A stretch of 64,000 nucleotides of DNA, taken from positions 1-64,000 of the forward strand of contig NZ_JAIMJB010000009.1 in the NCBI RefSeq assembly GCF_021295345.1, written 5' to 3'. The position numbers were made by a program, and so were the translations under genes. Shown in pieces: positions 46,632 to 56,996 of this stretch. Position 1 is the stretch's first letter, and every line of letters begins with the position of its first letter. Origin of the DNA: Motilimonas eburnea (GTDB taxonomy: Bacteria; Pseudomonadota; Gammaproteobacteria; Enterobacterales; CBDFNC01). The notes beneath the pieces were generated by a model. The model ran no database searches. It saw only the letters and a program-made list of their open reading frames with translations, and had not been told where the DNA came from.

Positions 46632-46976
46632 ATGCAAAATACAGATTCAGTCATAGAGCAGGAATTAGCTGTGATAAAGGCCAGTTTAGTCGAGCTGCAA
46701 ATGATCCATGAACTGCTTAAAACAGAGTGGCAGCCTGGCGCGCCGTATGAGCTTAGCTATATTGATTATCCGCTGGCTTGTATCAAGCGTTATATCGAGC
46801 TAGTGGATCATTGCGCATCAGAGCAGATAGCCGCTGAGCAAGGTATTGCTGCCATCTGTGAGGTTATCGAAAGTTTTTCTCGTAATGCCGAGCGCCCGTT
46901 TTTTCAAACCCGACACGCACAGCGTATCGATGCTCTCTTTGGCGAGCTATTCGCTGCTAAGGCGAAGTTAAGGTAA
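46632..46976 (+). CDS. small helical protein, unknown
   Basis: A 114-residue soluble, mainly helical protein, starting MQNTDSVIEQELAVIKASLVEL. An AAGGAAACGGG ribosome site precedes the ATG. Helix 1 (about 5-30) is amphipathic and could mediate dimerisation. No signal peptide, cysteine motif or catalytic residues are evident, and no family is recognised. It lies between two minus-strand genes. Confidence 0.6.
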   Translation: MQNTDSVIEQELAVIKASLVELQMIHELLKTEWQPGAPYELSYIDYPLACIKRYIELVDHCASEQIAAEQGIAAICEVIESFSRNAERPFFQTRHAQRIDALFGELFAAKAKLR

Positions 46977-47086
46977 CCACCCGTTATCTTATCTTGCTAA
47001 GGGTAAAACCGTTCGGCCATTCAAACAGCCAGCTTAGTGTCCAGCAGATGCGCCGTGGACACTAAGCTGCTGTATCTACGTTGTAA

Positions 47087-48586
47087 TTAAATCGCCAGTG
47101 GCGATTTTAGTACCAACTCAACGCGGCGATTTTTTTGCATATTGCCGTCGCTGTCATTGGCCGCTTTAGGCGCAACGGGACCAACACCAACGGGGTGTAA
47201 ACGCGACGCGTCAATTTGGTAGTTTTGACTGAGCACTTTAGCGACTTCGGCAGCGCGCTTTTGGGCCAAGGTTTGGTTGTAGTCAAATGCACCTTTATTA
47301 TCCGTATGACCCACCACATATAGGGTAATGTTTGGCTGCTGCTTAAGAAATTCAGCGATCTCGTTTAACTGTGCCGTAGAGCTTTCTTTAATGGTGTGTT
47401 TGTTAAAATCAAATTCAATGCCATATAAAGACACACTGCCTTTTGTGGCTATCTCTTTTGTTAAGCCGTCACTGTCAATATTCAGGTCGGCTTTGCTAAC
47501 GGACTTTTCCTCAATGATGTCGGCTACAAAGTCTACTTCATATTTACCACTGGTTTGATAACTATACATAGAGGTATAAATCTTACCTTGGGGGGTCTGC
47601 TTCTCTGCAGTGAAGAAGTAATAGTGACTCTTTGTACTCATGTTGTAAAAGTCAGCTTTGTGATTTTTGGCAAACACTGTATCTTGCAAATTATCACGGA
47701 CCAGCATTTTACCGCAGGTGGCGGCGGCGCATTCAAAAATGATCTGAAAGTCATTTTCAACCAAGGCATCCATGTAGTTTTTATGGACGGCGTAGGGGCC
47801 AACACGCTTATCAATTTTGTAGTTTAAAGTGGTGACTTTTCCCTCCACCCTTTTGGTCGGGATAGTCTTGTTATAAGGGCCGACAATTAGCGGATAAGAC
47901 TCAAAGTCATTACGGCTTGACCAAGTTAGAAAACTGCCTGGAAATCGGGTCAGCATAGGATGGTCAGCGGTATTTGGTGCATCTTTTTTTCTGGGGGTTA
48001 GCTGTGAAAAGTCGAGAGGTGCAATGGTAAAACTGTTATCCACCTTAACCCCGGCATTAGGCATGGGGGTGCTCGAGACCTGCTCATAGGCAAGCATTAA
48101 CTCGTCACTTCTTGTTTGCTTGGCAAAAATAATCACGGCATCCGTTTGCTCGCCTGAGGTTTTGAGCGCAGTGAGGTAACCAAATTGATTTTTATTGGTA
48201 TTGGTATAGCCCACTTTATAGAGGCCATCTTGACGAAAGGTGTCTTCAATCATCGCGCGATACACTTTTGAACTACAATCTTGCGTACAGGCAAGGCTTA
48301 CCTGATAGCCTGCCACGGTCAGCTTGCTTTTAACTTCACTTAGCCAATGGCTGAAATGTAAGCCGTGTTTGGCATCGATTTCTAGCACATAAGAGGCGTA
48401 AGCACCGTGAAGGGTTTGCGTATTACTGCCAGAGTCGTCGGAATGAACCTCAACCGGCACATAGGCATATCGAGTGGTGGCAAGAGATTCACCTTGCTCG
48501 TGTTTAGGAATAATAAATTGATCATTATTAGCCAAGGCTAGGCCATTCAGACTAAAAAGAAATAAAGCCGGAAGCAGATAGCGCAT
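47087..48586 (-). CDS. OmpA-domain envelope protein
   Basis: A 499-residue protein with a signal peptide (LLPALFLFSLNGLALA, cleaved about residue 19). The C-terminal 110 residues form an OmpA-type peptidoglycan-binding domain: TLYVVGHTDNKGAFDYNQTLAQKRA and DASRLHPVGVGPVAP followed by KNRRVELVL, with the Asp and Arg that bind diaminopimelate. The N-terminal 380 residues are a beta-rich region of unknown function that contains two cysteine pairs and may match the DUF4892 family, which is often fused to OmpA domains. Location would be periplasm or outer membrane. It is a single gene. Confidence 0.82.
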   Translation of the reverse strand: MRYLLPALFLFSLNGLALANNDQFIIPKHEQGESLATTRYAYVPVEVHSDDSGSNTQTLHGAYASYVLEIDAKHGLHFSHWLSEVKSKLTVAGYQVSLACTQDCSSKVYRAMIEDTFRQDGLYKVGYTNTNKNQFGYLTALKTSGEQTDAVIIFAKQTRSDELMLAYEQVSSTPMPNAGVKVDNSFTIAPLDFSQLTPRKKDAPNTADHPMLTRFPGSFLTWSSRNDFESYPLIVGPYNKTIPTKRVEGKVTTLNYKIDKRVGPYAVHKNYMDALVENDFQIIFECAAATCGKMLVRDNLQDTVFAKNHKADFYNMSTKSHYYFFTAEKQTPQGKIYTSMYSYQTSGKYEVDFVADIIEEKSVSKADLNIDSDGLTKEIATKGSVSLYGIEFDFNKHTIKESSTAQLNEIAEFLKQQPNITLYVVGHTDNKGAFDYNQTLAQKRAAEVAKVLSQNYQIDASRLHPVGVGPVAPKAANDSDGNMQKNRRVELVLKSPLAI

Positions 48587-48893
48587 ACCAAATCCTTATC
48601 GATGCATACTTGGCTGGCTAGGGTATCGGGTTGAACGCTGTTTGTCGAGTGAGAAGCGTTATCAATCCAGTATTTCACATATTAAAAGTTGATTTATTGG
48701 GGAGTAAATTTTCAGGAAGGGTTGTATATAGGTAAAAAGCATTAAGCTTTTGAAATGAATGTCTAATCGCGGTTTAAAAACCGCTTCTGCTTGGCCCACA
48801 CAGTGATCTGAAATCGAGTGGGAGCCGCAGTTATGCGGCGATAGCATTAAGACAAAATCGCACCATGACTGGTGCTCCCACGAGAACTTTATA
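48587..48893. other. intergenic, REP element cluster
   Basis: 307 bases without a gene. A GCGGTTTAAAAACCGC palindrome at about 48769-48784 matches the unit at 1285, and REP copy D follows. The remainder, presumably the OmpA-domain gene's promoter, shows no assignable site. Confidence 0.45.
48791..48884. repeat. REP/BIME-like element copy D with ycgN-derived flank
   Basis: The core is 48818-48881. It matches copy C (44481-44574) over about 94 bases with about five differences, including TTGGCC and CAGTGATCTGAAATCGAG outside the palindrome. In copy C those bases are the coding end of ycgN; here they lie in non-coding DNA. Confidence 0.85.
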
Positions 48894-49412
48894 TTAATCG
48901 CAACATTTTCGGCGGCTGAATTGGCCCAACAAAACCACTAAAAAGATCACGCTATAAATAGCAAAACAAACCACTAACCATTGTGGCATGCTGTAGCCAA
49001 AAAATTGCCAAACAATATCGGCGCAATCGCCGGTTGGGTTAAATAGCCAAGGAACCCATTGATGCAGGGGCATCCACTCGGGGAAATTAGGGATAAAATC
49101 ACAGGTGTAAAAGGGTGAGGGGTTCATTTGATATTCAACATGCTCTAGGGCAAGTTGTAAACCCCAATAAGCACTGACGCCCCAAAGCACAAATGCGGCC
49201 CAGCGGGTAACAAAAAAGTCGGGCTTAATCGCACCCAGCAAACCCGTCGCGATGATCCCAAGCATGGCAATGCGTTCATAAATACACATCACACAAGGCT
49301 CAAGTTTCATCACGTGTTGGAAATAAAGTGCGGTAAGCTCCAAACAAAAAGCGGAGAAGGCTAAAAGTAACCAAGGCCAACGCTTAGTAGCTAACTCGTT
49401 GAGGTACTGCAT
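48894..49412 (-). CDS. dsbB: disulfide bond formation protein DsbB
   Basis: DsbB (172 residues) is the inner-membrane quinone reductase that re-oxidises periplasmic DsbA. Four transmembrane helices are evident. The two periplasmic redox pairs are present: EPCVMC (Cys41, Cys44 region) in loop 1, and Cys in FYTCDF with Cys in TGDCADIVW in loop 2. The quinone-contact Arg (YERIAM) follows the first pair. Gene order dsbB-nhaB-fadR is common in gammaproteobacteria. It lies downstream of nhaB, but a terminator separates them. Confidence 0.95.
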   Translation of the reverse strand: MQYLNELATKRWPWLLLAFSAFCLELTALYFQHVMKLEPCVMCIYERIAMLGIIATGLLGAIKPDFFVTRWAAFVLWGVSAYWGLQLALEHVEYQMNPSPFYTCDFIPNFPEWMPLHQWVPWLFNPTGDCADIVWQFFGYSMPQWLVVCFAIYSVIFLVVLLGQFSRRKCCD

Positions 49413-49436
49413 AAATCTTCGTTCCTTGAAATGTAA

Positions 49437-49462
49437 AAAACCCAGTAAGTATACTGGGTTTT
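49437..49462. terminator. terminator between nhaB and dsbB
   Basis: An 11-bp stem AAAACCCAGTA/TACTGGGTTTT with loop AGTA. T-runs on both strands allow activity in either direction. It lies 81 bases after the nhaB stop. Confidence 0.88.
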
Positions 49463-49543
49463 AGGCGTGTAAAACTATGATCTTTACACCCGCTATACAA
49501 AACTCTGTGACTAACGGCGCGATAATGCGCCGTGGTCCACTAT

Positions 49544-51127
49544 TTAGTGAGCCGCGCCAGAATTAATGGCTTCATCAACCGTGTGATGATGGATTAATTC
49601 GTTTAGGTATAACCATTCGGTTGAGCCTTCTAAGAAGAACATAATACCAATCATACCTACAATCGCCAGTACGATGGTGTAAGGTAGCGCCATCCAAACC
49701 ATACGGCCGTATGACAAACGCACTAAAGGTGCGATAGCCGAGGTGAGTAGGAATAGGAAGGCTGCTTGACCGTTTGGTGTGGCCACAGACGGTAAGTTAG
49801 TCCCTGTATTGATAGCGACTGCAAGCAAGTCAAATTGATCACGGGTGATTTGACCGTTAATCAAGGCAGCTTTTACTTCGTTAATGTAAATGGTTCCAAC
49901 AAATACGTTGTCGCTGAGCATAGACAATATGCCATTAGCCACATAGAACAGGGCTAACTGGGACTGACCGTCTTGCATTAATACTGCTTGGATTACCGGC
50001 TTGAATAGCTCTTGGTCGATGATCACAGCAACGATAGTGAAAAACACAGCTAAAAGTGCAGTAAACGGCAGGGCTTCTTCAAATGCTTTACCGAGTGCGT
50101 GCTCTTCAATAATACCGGTAAATGACGTTGCTAACACGATAACAGATAGACCGATAAGGCCAACCGGCGCAAGGTGTAAAGCGAGACCAATAATTAGCCA
50201 GATACCGATAATGCCTTGCACAACCAGTTTAGCGACATCACGCTGGCTCATTTTTGCATCAGCTTGCTTGTCGTAATCGACCATGATTTGGCGAACCGCT
50301 GAAGGCAGCTTAGAGCCGTAACCGAACCAACCAAGTTTCTCAACTAGGTAACAGGTTATAAGACCACAGATAAACACAGGCAGGGTAACCGGTGCCATGC
50401 GTAGGGCAAATTCAATGAAATCCCAGCTAGCTTGGTCGGCAATGATCAAGTTTTGTGGCTCACCGACTTGAGTACAAACACCACCTAGTGCAGAGCCCAC
50501 GCCTGCGTGCATTAATAAGCTACGCAGGAAGGCACGAAATTTCTCTAAATCTTCACGTCGTTGATCTTGTAAATTGTTGTCACAGGTGTGGTCATGATCA
50601 AGGGCGCTGTTATCTTTGCCCGATGCCACCTTGTGGTAAATGCTGTAAAAGCCAACCGCAACACTGATGACCACGGCGATAACGGTTAACGCATCGAGAA
50701 AGGCAGATAAGAAGGCTGCTGCAAAACAGAAAGATAAAGAAAGTAATGCTTTAGATTCAACTTTAATCAACAGTTTAGTGAAAATATAAAGCAATAAGCT
50801 CTTCATGAAATAAATACCGGCTACCATAAAGATAAGCAGCAGGATAACCTCAAAGTTGGCGGCTAACTCATGCTCAACTTGTTTCGGGGACGTCATACCG
50901 ATGACAACGGCTTCGATAGCTAATAAACCGCCTGGCTGAAGGGGATAACACTTTAAAGCCATTGCAAGGGTAAAGATGAACTGACCAACCAGTAGCCAAC
51001 CAGCTACAAATGGGTCAATTGCAAAGATAATTGGGTTGACTACAAGAAAAGTAATGATGGCCCATTTGTACCACTTCGGCGCGTTACCAAGAAAATTTCG
51101 GCAACCAGCAATCAGTAAGTCTGACAT
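49544..51127 (-). CDS. nhaB: Na+/H+ antiporter NhaB
   Basis: NhaB (527 residues) exports sodium in exchange for protons. It has about twelve membrane helices; the family features [12 protein letters not shown] at the N-terminus, [35 protein letters not shown] and [24 protein letters not shown] are all intact. Length is close to E. coli NhaB (513). It is divergent from fadR across 320 bases, the conserved arrangement in enteric bacteria. A CRP-like site lies in that gap. Confidence 0.96.
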   Translation of the reverse strand: MSDLLIAGCRNFLGNAPKWYKWAIITFLVVNPIIFAIDPFVAGWLLVGQFIFTLAMALKCYPLQPGGLLAIEAVVIGMTSPKQVEHELAANFEVILLLIFMVAGIYFMKSLLLYIFTKLLIKVESKALLSLSFCFAAAFLSAFLDALTVIAVVISVAVGFYSIYHKVASGKDNSALDHDHTCDNNLQDQRREDLEKFRAFLRSLLMHAGVGSALGGVCTQVGEPQNLIIADQASWDFIEFALRMAPVTLPVFICGLITCYLVEKLGWFGYGSKLPSAVRQIMVDYDKQADAKMSQRDVAKLVVQGIIGIWLIIGLALHLAPVGLIGLSVIVLATSFTGIIEEHALGKAFEEALPFTALLAVFFTIVAVIIDQELFKPVIQAVLMQDGQSQLALFYVANGILSMLSDNVFVGTIYINEVKAALINGQITRDQFDLLAVAINTGTNLPSVATPNGQAAFLFLLTSAIAPLVRLSYGRMVWMALPYTIVLAIVGMIGIMFFLEGSTEWLYLNELIHHHTVDEAINSGAAH

Positions 51128-51447
51128 TGTTTTAATAACTTCCTTTGTCCAATATAATAATATCGGCTAGCTTATGGGGTATTACATTCATTCCTGGCGG
51201 AAATAATTGATTTTTGCCATGCCGATTGGTTAGCACTGTGTGCTTGATTTGGGGGGCACAAAGTATGCCTTAAGAAATCGGGCGTATTGTAGCCAGATTG
51301 ACGCAATTATGATGCAGCCAAGGTGTAAAAAAAGTGTGATGTAAATCACGAACCGCATCATACACCCAAGTGTTCATTTTTTCTTTACAATTTTGCAAAA
51401 CAATCATGCTTTTTGATGAGATATGTCAATAAGCAAGATAAATATTT
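51128..51447. promoter_or_regulatory. divergent nhaB/fadR control region
   Basis: 320 bases between divergent genes. The clearest element is the CRP-like palindrome at 51335-51350. The tract near 51361-51440 is AT-rich and should hold the fadR promoter, but no -35/-10 pair is assigned. Confidence 0.5.
51335..51350. promoter_or_regulatory. CRP-like binding site
   Basis: TGTGATGTAAATCACG matches the CRP consensus TGTGA-N6-TCACA at nine of ten arm positions. It lies 97 bases upstream of fadR and 207 upstream of nhaB. CRP control is inferred, not shown. Confidence 0.6.
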
Positions 51448-52170
51448 ATGAGTGGTAATATGGTTTTTAAAGCGCAAAGTCCAGCGGGTGTAGCCGAAGA
51501 ATATTTAATTGACTCGATCTGGAATGCTCGTTTTCCGCCGGGATCAATATTACCCGCCGAGCGTGAACTGTCTGAAATGATTGGCGTAACGCGCACCACA
51601 TTGCGTGAAGTACTTCAGCGGTTAGCGCGTGATGGCTGGTTAACCATACGCCATGGCAAACCCACTCAAGTTAATGATATTTGGCAAACTTCAGGCTTGA
51701 ACATTTTAGAGACCCTTGCTCGCCTTGAGGGAGATAAAGTGCCATTACTCATCGACCAGCTGCTATCGGCGCGCACTAACATCAGCGCCATTTTTATCCG
51801 CGGTGCCATTAAACGTAATCCTGAGCGAGTGCTTGAGGTTGTCGCACAATTACCCGATGCCGACGCTGACAGCCAAACCTTTGTCGACTTTGATTACCGC
51901 TTTTATCATCAACTGGCGATGGCCTCAGAAAACATGATTTATGTGTTGGTGCTAAACGGCTTTCGTAACCTCTATCAAAAGCTGGGAATATTGTACTTTG
52001 CTCAGCCAAAGGCAAAACAGCTTGCTCGCGAGTTCTATCTCGCGCTGGCCGAATGTTGTCAATCGCGTCGCAATGACCAAGTGGTCGATGTGGTTCGCCG
52101 TTATGGGATGCAAAGTGGATTAATTTGGGAAAGCGTTAAATCGGATATCCCGCAACATATCGCGCAATGA
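51448..52170 (+). CDS. fadR: fatty acid metabolism regulator FadR
   Basis: FadR (240 residues) is a GntR-family regulator that represses fatty acid degradation genes and activates unsaturated fatty acid synthesis, releasing DNA on binding long-chain acyl-CoA. The winged helix (about 10-75) contains [37 protein letters not shown]. The all-helical C-terminal acyl-CoA domain ends in the ligand-pocket region with YRFYHQLA and [11 protein letters not shown] hairpin follows the stop. fadD in this window is a likely target, though no clear operator was found there. Confidence 0.95.
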   Translation: MSGNMVFKAQSPAGVAEEYLIDSIWNARFPPGSILPAERELSEMIGVTRTTLREVLQRLARDGWLTIRHGKPTQVNDIWQTSGLNILETLARLEGDKVPLLIDQLLSARTNISAIFIRGAIKRNPERVLEVVAQLPDADADSQTFVDFDYRFYHQLAMASENMIYVLVLNGFRNLYQKLGILYFAQPKAKQLAREFYLALAECCQSRRNDQVVDVVRRYGMQSGLIWESVKSDIPQHIAQ

Positions 52171-52175
52171 TCTCT

Positions 52176-52198
52176 AAAGGGACAGCGCCTGTCCCTTT
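52176..52198. terminator. hairpin between fadR and spoVR
   Basis: A perfect 10-bp stem AAAGGGACAG/CTGTCCCTTT with loop CGC, between convergent fadR and the SpoVR-family gene. T-run is short (three), so it is a likely but not certain bidirectional terminator. Confidence 0.7.
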
Positions 52199-52208
52199 GC
52201 CTTCAATC

Positions 52209-53732
52209 CTATATCTGCAGCGCATCCTTGTTTTCAGGGATGTCAGGTACTCTGGCTAATACATGGCTTTTATTGTCTTCCTGCACTTGCTCTAAGCTGA
52301 CATTAAAGCCCCATAACCGATGTAAATGTTTTAAGACTTCTTGAGTCGAATCGCCAAGTGGAATATTTTGATGCGGCACGTATCGCAATTTAAGTGACCG
52401 ATCACCTTTTAAATCAACACTGTAGACTTGGATGTTAGGCTCGATATTGCTCAAGTTGTATTGTGAGGCTAACTGCTCTCGGATTTTTTGATAACCCTGT
52501 TCGTTATGGATAGCATCAACCTGAATGTAGGATTTGGTGTCGTCATCAACTACGGCAAACAGTTTAAAATCGCGGATCACTTTCGGTGACAGGTACTGAC
52601 CAATAAAGCTTTCATCTTTAAAGTTCTGCATAGCAAAGTGCACGGTTTCTAACCAATCGCTGCCGGCCATGTCGGGAAACCAGGCTTTGTCTTCCTCCGT
52701 TGGGTGTTCACAAATACGACGAATGTCAGTGAACATGGCAAAGCCTAGCGCATAAGGGTTGATCCCCGAATAATAGGGCGCATTGTAAGGAGGTTGCAGG
52801 GTGACATTGGTGTGGTTATGCAGTATTTCGAGCATAAACTTATCACTGAGCTTACCTTCGTCATACAAATGCTGCATCAAGGTATAATGCCAAAACGTCG
52901 CCCATCCTTCGTTCATCACTTGGGTCTGTTTTTGTGGATAAAAATATTGGCTGATTTTTCTTACAATGCGCACAATTTCGCGTTGCCAAGGCTGTAATAA
53001 AGGTGCGTGCTTTTCAATAAAATAGAGGATGTTTTCTTGTGGCTCTTGGGGGAAACGTTGGCTTTCTTCATCCACTTGTTTACTTCTGACCGGAATAGTG
53101 CGCCACAGCGCATTGACTTGGCTTTGCATGTATTGAGCACGTTCTTCCTGACGGCGCTTTTCTTCACTTAATGACAGCTTTTGCGGGCGTTTGTATCTGT
53201 CTACCCCGTAATTCATTAAGGCATGGCAAGAATCAATGATTTCTTCCACTTCATCAATGCCGTATTTTTCTTCACAGTCTTCAATGTATTGCTTGGCAAA
53301 TAACAAGTAATCAATGATAGAGCCGGCATCGGTCCAAGTTTTAAATAAATAATTGTTTTTGAAGAATGAATTGTGGCCATAACAGGCATGCGCGATGACC
53401 AAGGCTTGCATTGGTAGGGTATTCTCTTCCATTAAATAGGCAATACAAGGGCCGGAGTTAATTACAATTTCATACGCCAGCCCCATTTGACCACGTTTAT
53501 AGGTTTGTTCTGTTTCAATAAACTTCTTGCCATAAGACCAGTGCCGATAGCCAATGGGCATGCCCACGCTAGAGTAGGCATCCATCATTTGCTCGGCTGT
53601 GATCACTTCGATTTGATTGGGGTATGTGTCTAAGCGATAGAGCTGGGCAACCCGTTTAATTTCCTGATCATAGCGCTCAAGTAATTCAAAAGACCAATCT
53701 GGGCCATGGGGTAATTGTTCGGCTTTATCCAT
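52209..53732 (-). CDS. ycgB: SpoVR family protein (YcgB)
   Basis: A 507-residue SpoVR family protein, the usual third partner of PrkA and YeaH. The N-terminal family features QVITAEQMMDAYSSVGMPIGYRHW (here IEVITAEQMMDAYSSVGMP) and AHACYGHNSFFKNNYLF with conserved His are present, as are NEGWATFWHYTLMQHL and NPYALGFAMFTDI. Molecular function is unknown; in enterics it is a stationary-phase RpoS-dependent protein, and in Bacillus it is involved in spore cortex formation. It is 27 bases downstream of yeaH, in one operon. Confidence 0.95.
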   Translation of the reverse strand: MDKAEQLPHGPDWSFELLERYDQEIKRVAQLYRLDTYPNQIEVITAEQMMDAYSSVGMPIGYRHWSYGKKFIETEQTYKRGQMGLAYEIVINSGPCIAYLMEENTLPMQALVIAHACYGHNSFFKNNYLFKTWTDAGSIIDYLLFAKQYIEDCEEKYGIDEVEEIIDSCHALMNYGVDRYKRPQKLSLSEEKRRQEERAQYMQSQVNALWRTIPVRSKQVDEESQRFPQEPQENILYFIEKHAPLLQPWQREIVRIVRKISQYFYPQKQTQVMNEGWATFWHYTLMQHLYDEGKLSDKFMLEILHNHTNVTLQPPYNAPYYSGINPYALGFAMFTDIRRICEHPTEEDKAWFPDMAGSDWLETVHFAMQNFKDESFIGQYLSPKVIRDFKLFAVVDDDTKSYIQVDAIHNEQGYQKIREQLASQYNLSNIEPNIQVYSVDLKGDRSLKLRYVPHQNIPLGDSTQEVLKHLHRLWGFNVSLEQVQEDNKSHVLARVPDIPENKDALQI

Positions 53733-53759
53733 AACGCCTCCTAAAAAAACAGGTCGAAA

Positions 53760-55049
53760 CTACGCGGCCTGCTTTTTAAATAATTCACGAAATACGGGGT
53801 AAATGTCTTTCACACTGCGAATGTGTTGCATGGCAAATTGAGGATAGGCATCAACCAGTTTTTCATATTCTCGCCATAAGGATTGATGTGGGCGATTGGT
53901 GATCTCTATGTAGGCGTAATAACGCAGTTTAGGCAACAATTCTTGTGCCAATATTTTACTGCACATGGGGGAGTCGTCCGCCCAATTGTCGCCGTCAGAG
54001 GCTTGGGCGGCATAGATATTCCACTGGTTTTCAGGATATCTGTCTTTCACAATTTCATTCATTAGTTTCAGTGCGCTAGACACTATGGTGCCGCCGGTTT
54101 CTTGTGAATAGAAAAACTCCTGCTCATCCACTTCTTTGGCCTGAGTATGGTGGCGAATAAACACCACATCAATCTGTTTGTAACTGCGGGTGAGAAATAA
54201 ATAGAGCAAGACATAAAAGCGTTTTGCCATCTCTTTGGTGGCTTGATCCATGGAGCCTGACACATCCATCAGGCAAAACATCACCGCCTGACTACTGGGC
54301 ACTGCGCGTTGGGCAAAATTGTTGTATTTCAGATCAAAGGTATCAATAAAGGGTAAATTCTTAAGGCGCTTTTCGAGCTCAGCAATTTGATCCTTTAGGG
54401 CACAGATCGCCGGCTCATGTTTGCGCTTATTCTTGGCTTTGCTGGCGCTCGCTTCAAGCTCGGCCAGCTCGGCCTTGAGTTCATTCAATTTGCGTTTTTT
54501 ACCCGCGCCAAGGGCCGTGCGTCGCAGCAGTGAATTTTGCAATGAACGTACTATGTTGATATTGGCGGGAACCCCATCGGAGGTAAAACCGGCGCGGTAG
54601 GTCTTGTATTCAATGAGCTTGTCTAATTGTTTTTGTTCCAAGTTGGGTAGGGCTAAATCCTCAAAGATGAGATCTAAGTATTCATCTTTAGAAATTTGAA
54701 ACACAAAGTCATCATTGCCTTCACCTTGATTGCTGGCTTCACCCTCACCACTGCCACCGCCGCCTTCTTGCGGGGGTGGACGCTTAATTTTATCGCCATC
54801 AATAAAATTATCGTTACCTGTGTGAACACGACCGCGAACCCCCCCATTGCCTTGATGAAAAAATGGCTCAGTCATGTCTTTTTGTGGAATGCTGACACTT
54901 TCACCTGAGGTAACATCTTGAATACTACGTTCGGTGACGGCATCGGCGACGGCTCGCTTGATCTGTTTTTTGTAGCGACGCATAAAACGTTGGCGGTTAA
55001 CCGTACTCTTATTCTTCGAGTTTAAACGCCGATCGATAAAATGTGACAT
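53760..55049 (-). CDS. yeaH: DUF444 / von Willebrand-like protein YeaH
   Basis: YeaH (429 residues) belongs to the DUF444 family, with a C-terminal vWA-type fold. The metal-ion-dependent adhesion motif is MDVSGSMDQ (about 262-270), and [16 protein letters not shown] and [11 protein letters not shown] give the other MIDAS positions. The N-terminal part is basic ([11 protein letters not shown]) with a glycine-rich region (about 95-115) and a coiled-coil (about 195-235). It is probably a partner or substrate of the kinase PrkA. It starts 24 bases after the prkA stop. Confidence 0.95.
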   Translation of the reverse strand: MSHFIDRRLNSKNKSTVNRQRFMRRYKKQIKRAVADAVTERSIQDVTSGESVSIPQKDMTEPFFHQGNGGVRGRVHTGNDNFIDGDKIKRPPPQEGGGGSGEGEASNQGEGNDDFVFQISKDEYLDLIFEDLALPNLEQKQLDKLIEYKTYRAGFTSDGVPANINIVRSLQNSLLRRTALGAGKKRKLNELKAELAELEASASKAKNKRKHEPAICALKDQIAELEKRLKNLPFIDTFDLKYNNFAQRAVPSSQAVMFCLMDVSGSMDQATKEMAKRFYVLLYLFLTRSYKQIDVVFIRHHTQAKEVDEQEFFYSQETGGTIVSSALKLMNEIVKDRYPENQWNIYAAQASDGDNWADDSPMCSKILAQELLPKLRYYAYIEITNRPHQSLWREYEKLVDAYPQFAMQHIRSVKDIYPVFRELFKKQAA

Positions 55050-55073
55050 AGCGCTCTCCCTAACGCGTTGCAG

Positions 55074-56996
55074 TTACGACGCTTTACGCACGCGTAAGTA
55101 CCATTCCGCCAGTAACCTGACTTGCTTACGGGTATAACCTTTCTCCATCATACGGGCGACAAAATCGTCGTGTTTTTTCTGATCATCGGCAGAGGTTTTG
55201 CCGTTAAACGAGATCACTGGTAGCAAGTCTTCGGTATTAGAGAACATTTTCTTCTCGATAACGGTACGCAGTTTCTCATAGCTGGCCCAGTTAGGGTTTT
55301 TACCTTGATTGCCCGCGCGAGCACGGAGCACAAAGTTGACGATTTCATTACGAAAATCTTTCGGGTTACTGATGCCAGCCGGCTTCTCGATTTTTTCTAG
55401 TTCGTTATTAAGGGCAGCGCGATCAAACAGTTGGCCTGTTTCTGGGTCTCTGAATTCTTGGTCTTGGATCCAAAAGTCTGCATAGGTGACATAACGGTCA
55501 AAGATGTTTTGACCGTATTCTGAATAGGATTCAAGGTAGGCCGTTTGGATCTCTTTACCGATGAAATCGACGTATTTAGGGATCAGATAGCCTTTGAGGA
55601 ACTCAAGGTAGCGCTCAGCTACTTCAGAGGCAAATTGCTCACGCTCTATTTGTTGCTCAAGCACATAAAACAGGTGCACCGGGTTGGCAGCGATCTCGGT
55701 ATCGTCAAAATTAAATACGCGAGACAAAATTTTAAACGCAAAGCGGGTAGATAGCCCCGTCATGCCCTCATCAACGCCGGCATAATCACGGTATTCTTGG
55801 TACGATTTGGCTTTGGGATCGGTGTCTTTAAGGCTTTCACCGTCATAGACCCGCATTTTAGAGTAGATACTCGAGTTTTCTGGCTCTTTAAGGCGAGAAA
55901 GGATGGAGAATTGGGCCAAGGTTTCGAGGGTGCCAGGGGCACATTTTTCTCCGGCCAGTTCACTGTTTTTAAGTAGCTTGTCGTAAATTTTGACTTCTTC
56001 GCTCACCCGTAAACAATACGGCACTTTAACAATGTAAACCCGATCGAGAAACGCTTCATTATTTTTGTTGTTTCTAAAGGTCATCCATTCAGACTCATTA
56101 GAGTGAGCCAAAATGATGCCTTCAAATGGCAGCGCAGACAGGCCTTCGGTGCCGTTATAATTGCCTTCTTGGGTGGCGGTTAATAAAGGATGAAGCACCT
56201 TAATGGGCGCTTTAAACATTTCAACAAATTCCATCAAGCCTTGGTTTGCTCTACACAGTGCGCCCGAGTAAGCATAAGCATCGGCGTCGTCTTGTGCATA
56301 ATGCTCCAATTGGCGAATATCGACCTTACCAACAAGGGATGATATATCTTGATTATTTTCATCGCCAGGCTCGGTTTTGGCGATTCCGACTTGATTCAAA
56401 ATAGAAGGGTAGACCTTCACCACCTTGAATTGACTAATGTCTCCGCCGAATTCTTTTAAGCGTTTAGCCGCCCAAGGTGACATGATGTTGTGCAAATAAC
56501 GTTTTGGGATCTTGTATTCGCTTTCTAAAATATGGCCATCTTCGTTCGGGTCAAATAAGCAAAGTGGGCTGTCGTTAACGGGCGAGCCTTTAAGCTTATA
56601 GATAGGCACTTTCTGCATTAATTGTTTTAGCTTTTCTGCTAAAGAGGATTTACCACCGCCTACGGGGCCAAGCAAATACAGAATTTGTTTACGCTCTTCA
56701 AGCCCTTGAGATGCATGTTTAAGGTAAGACACGATCTGCTCGATGGCATCTTCCATGCCAAAGAAATCTTTAAATGCCGGATAGCGATGAATTAAGCGGT
56801 TAGAAAATATCCGGCTTAGCACCGGGTCTTTGGCGGTGTCGATGGTTTCCGGCTCGCCAATGGCGATAAGTAAACGCTCAGCGGCTGAGGCATAAACACT
56901 GCGATCTTCACGACATAACTCGAGATATTCACTGATGCTGAATTCTTCTTCTCGCGCTTCTTCGTAACGTGATTTGTAATGTTGAAAAATGCTCAT
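55074..56996 (-). CDS. prkA: serine protein kinase PrkA (YeaG)
   Basis: A 640-residue AAA+-related protein kinase. YLLGPVGGGKSSLAEKL holds the P-loop (about 107-116), and the AAA+ region is followed by a PrkA C-terminal kinase-like domain (about 400-640). It is nearly identical in layout to E. coli YeaG, a stationary-phase and nitrogen-starvation factor. The start at 56996 matches the family N-terminus (MSIFQHYKSRYEEA); an upstream 45-codon in-frame extension has no family match. It leads the prkA-yeaH-ycgB operon. Confidence 0.96.
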   Translation of the reverse strand: MSIFQHYKSRYEEAREEEFSISEYLELCREDRSVYASAAERLLIAIGEPETIDTAKDPVLSRIFSNRLIHRYPAFKDFFGMEDAIEQIVSYLKHASQGLEERKQILYLLGPVGGGKSSLAEKLKQLMQKVPIYKLKGSPVNDSPLCLFDPNEDGHILESEYKIPKRYLHNIMSPWAAKRLKEFGGDISQFKVVKVYPSILNQVGIAKTEPGDENNQDISSLVGKVDIRQLEHYAQDDADAYAYSGALCRANQGLMEFVEMFKAPIKVLHPLLTATQEGNYNGTEGLSALPFEGIILAHSNESEWMTFRNNKNNEAFLDRVYIVKVPYCLRVSEEVKIYDKLLKNSELAGEKCAPGTLETLAQFSILSRLKEPENSSIYSKMRVYDGESLKDTDPKAKSYQEYRDYAGVDEGMTGLSTRFAFKILSRVFNFDDTEIAANPVHLFYVLEQQIEREQFASEVAERYLEFLKGYLIPKYVDFIGKEIQTAYLESYSEYGQNIFDRYVTYADFWIQDQEFRDPETGQLFDRAALNNELEKIEKPAGISNPKDFRNEIVNFVLRARAGNQGKNPNWASYEKLRTVIEKKMFSNTEDLLPVISFNGKTSADDQKKHDDFVARMMEKGYTRKQVRLLAEWYLRVRKAS

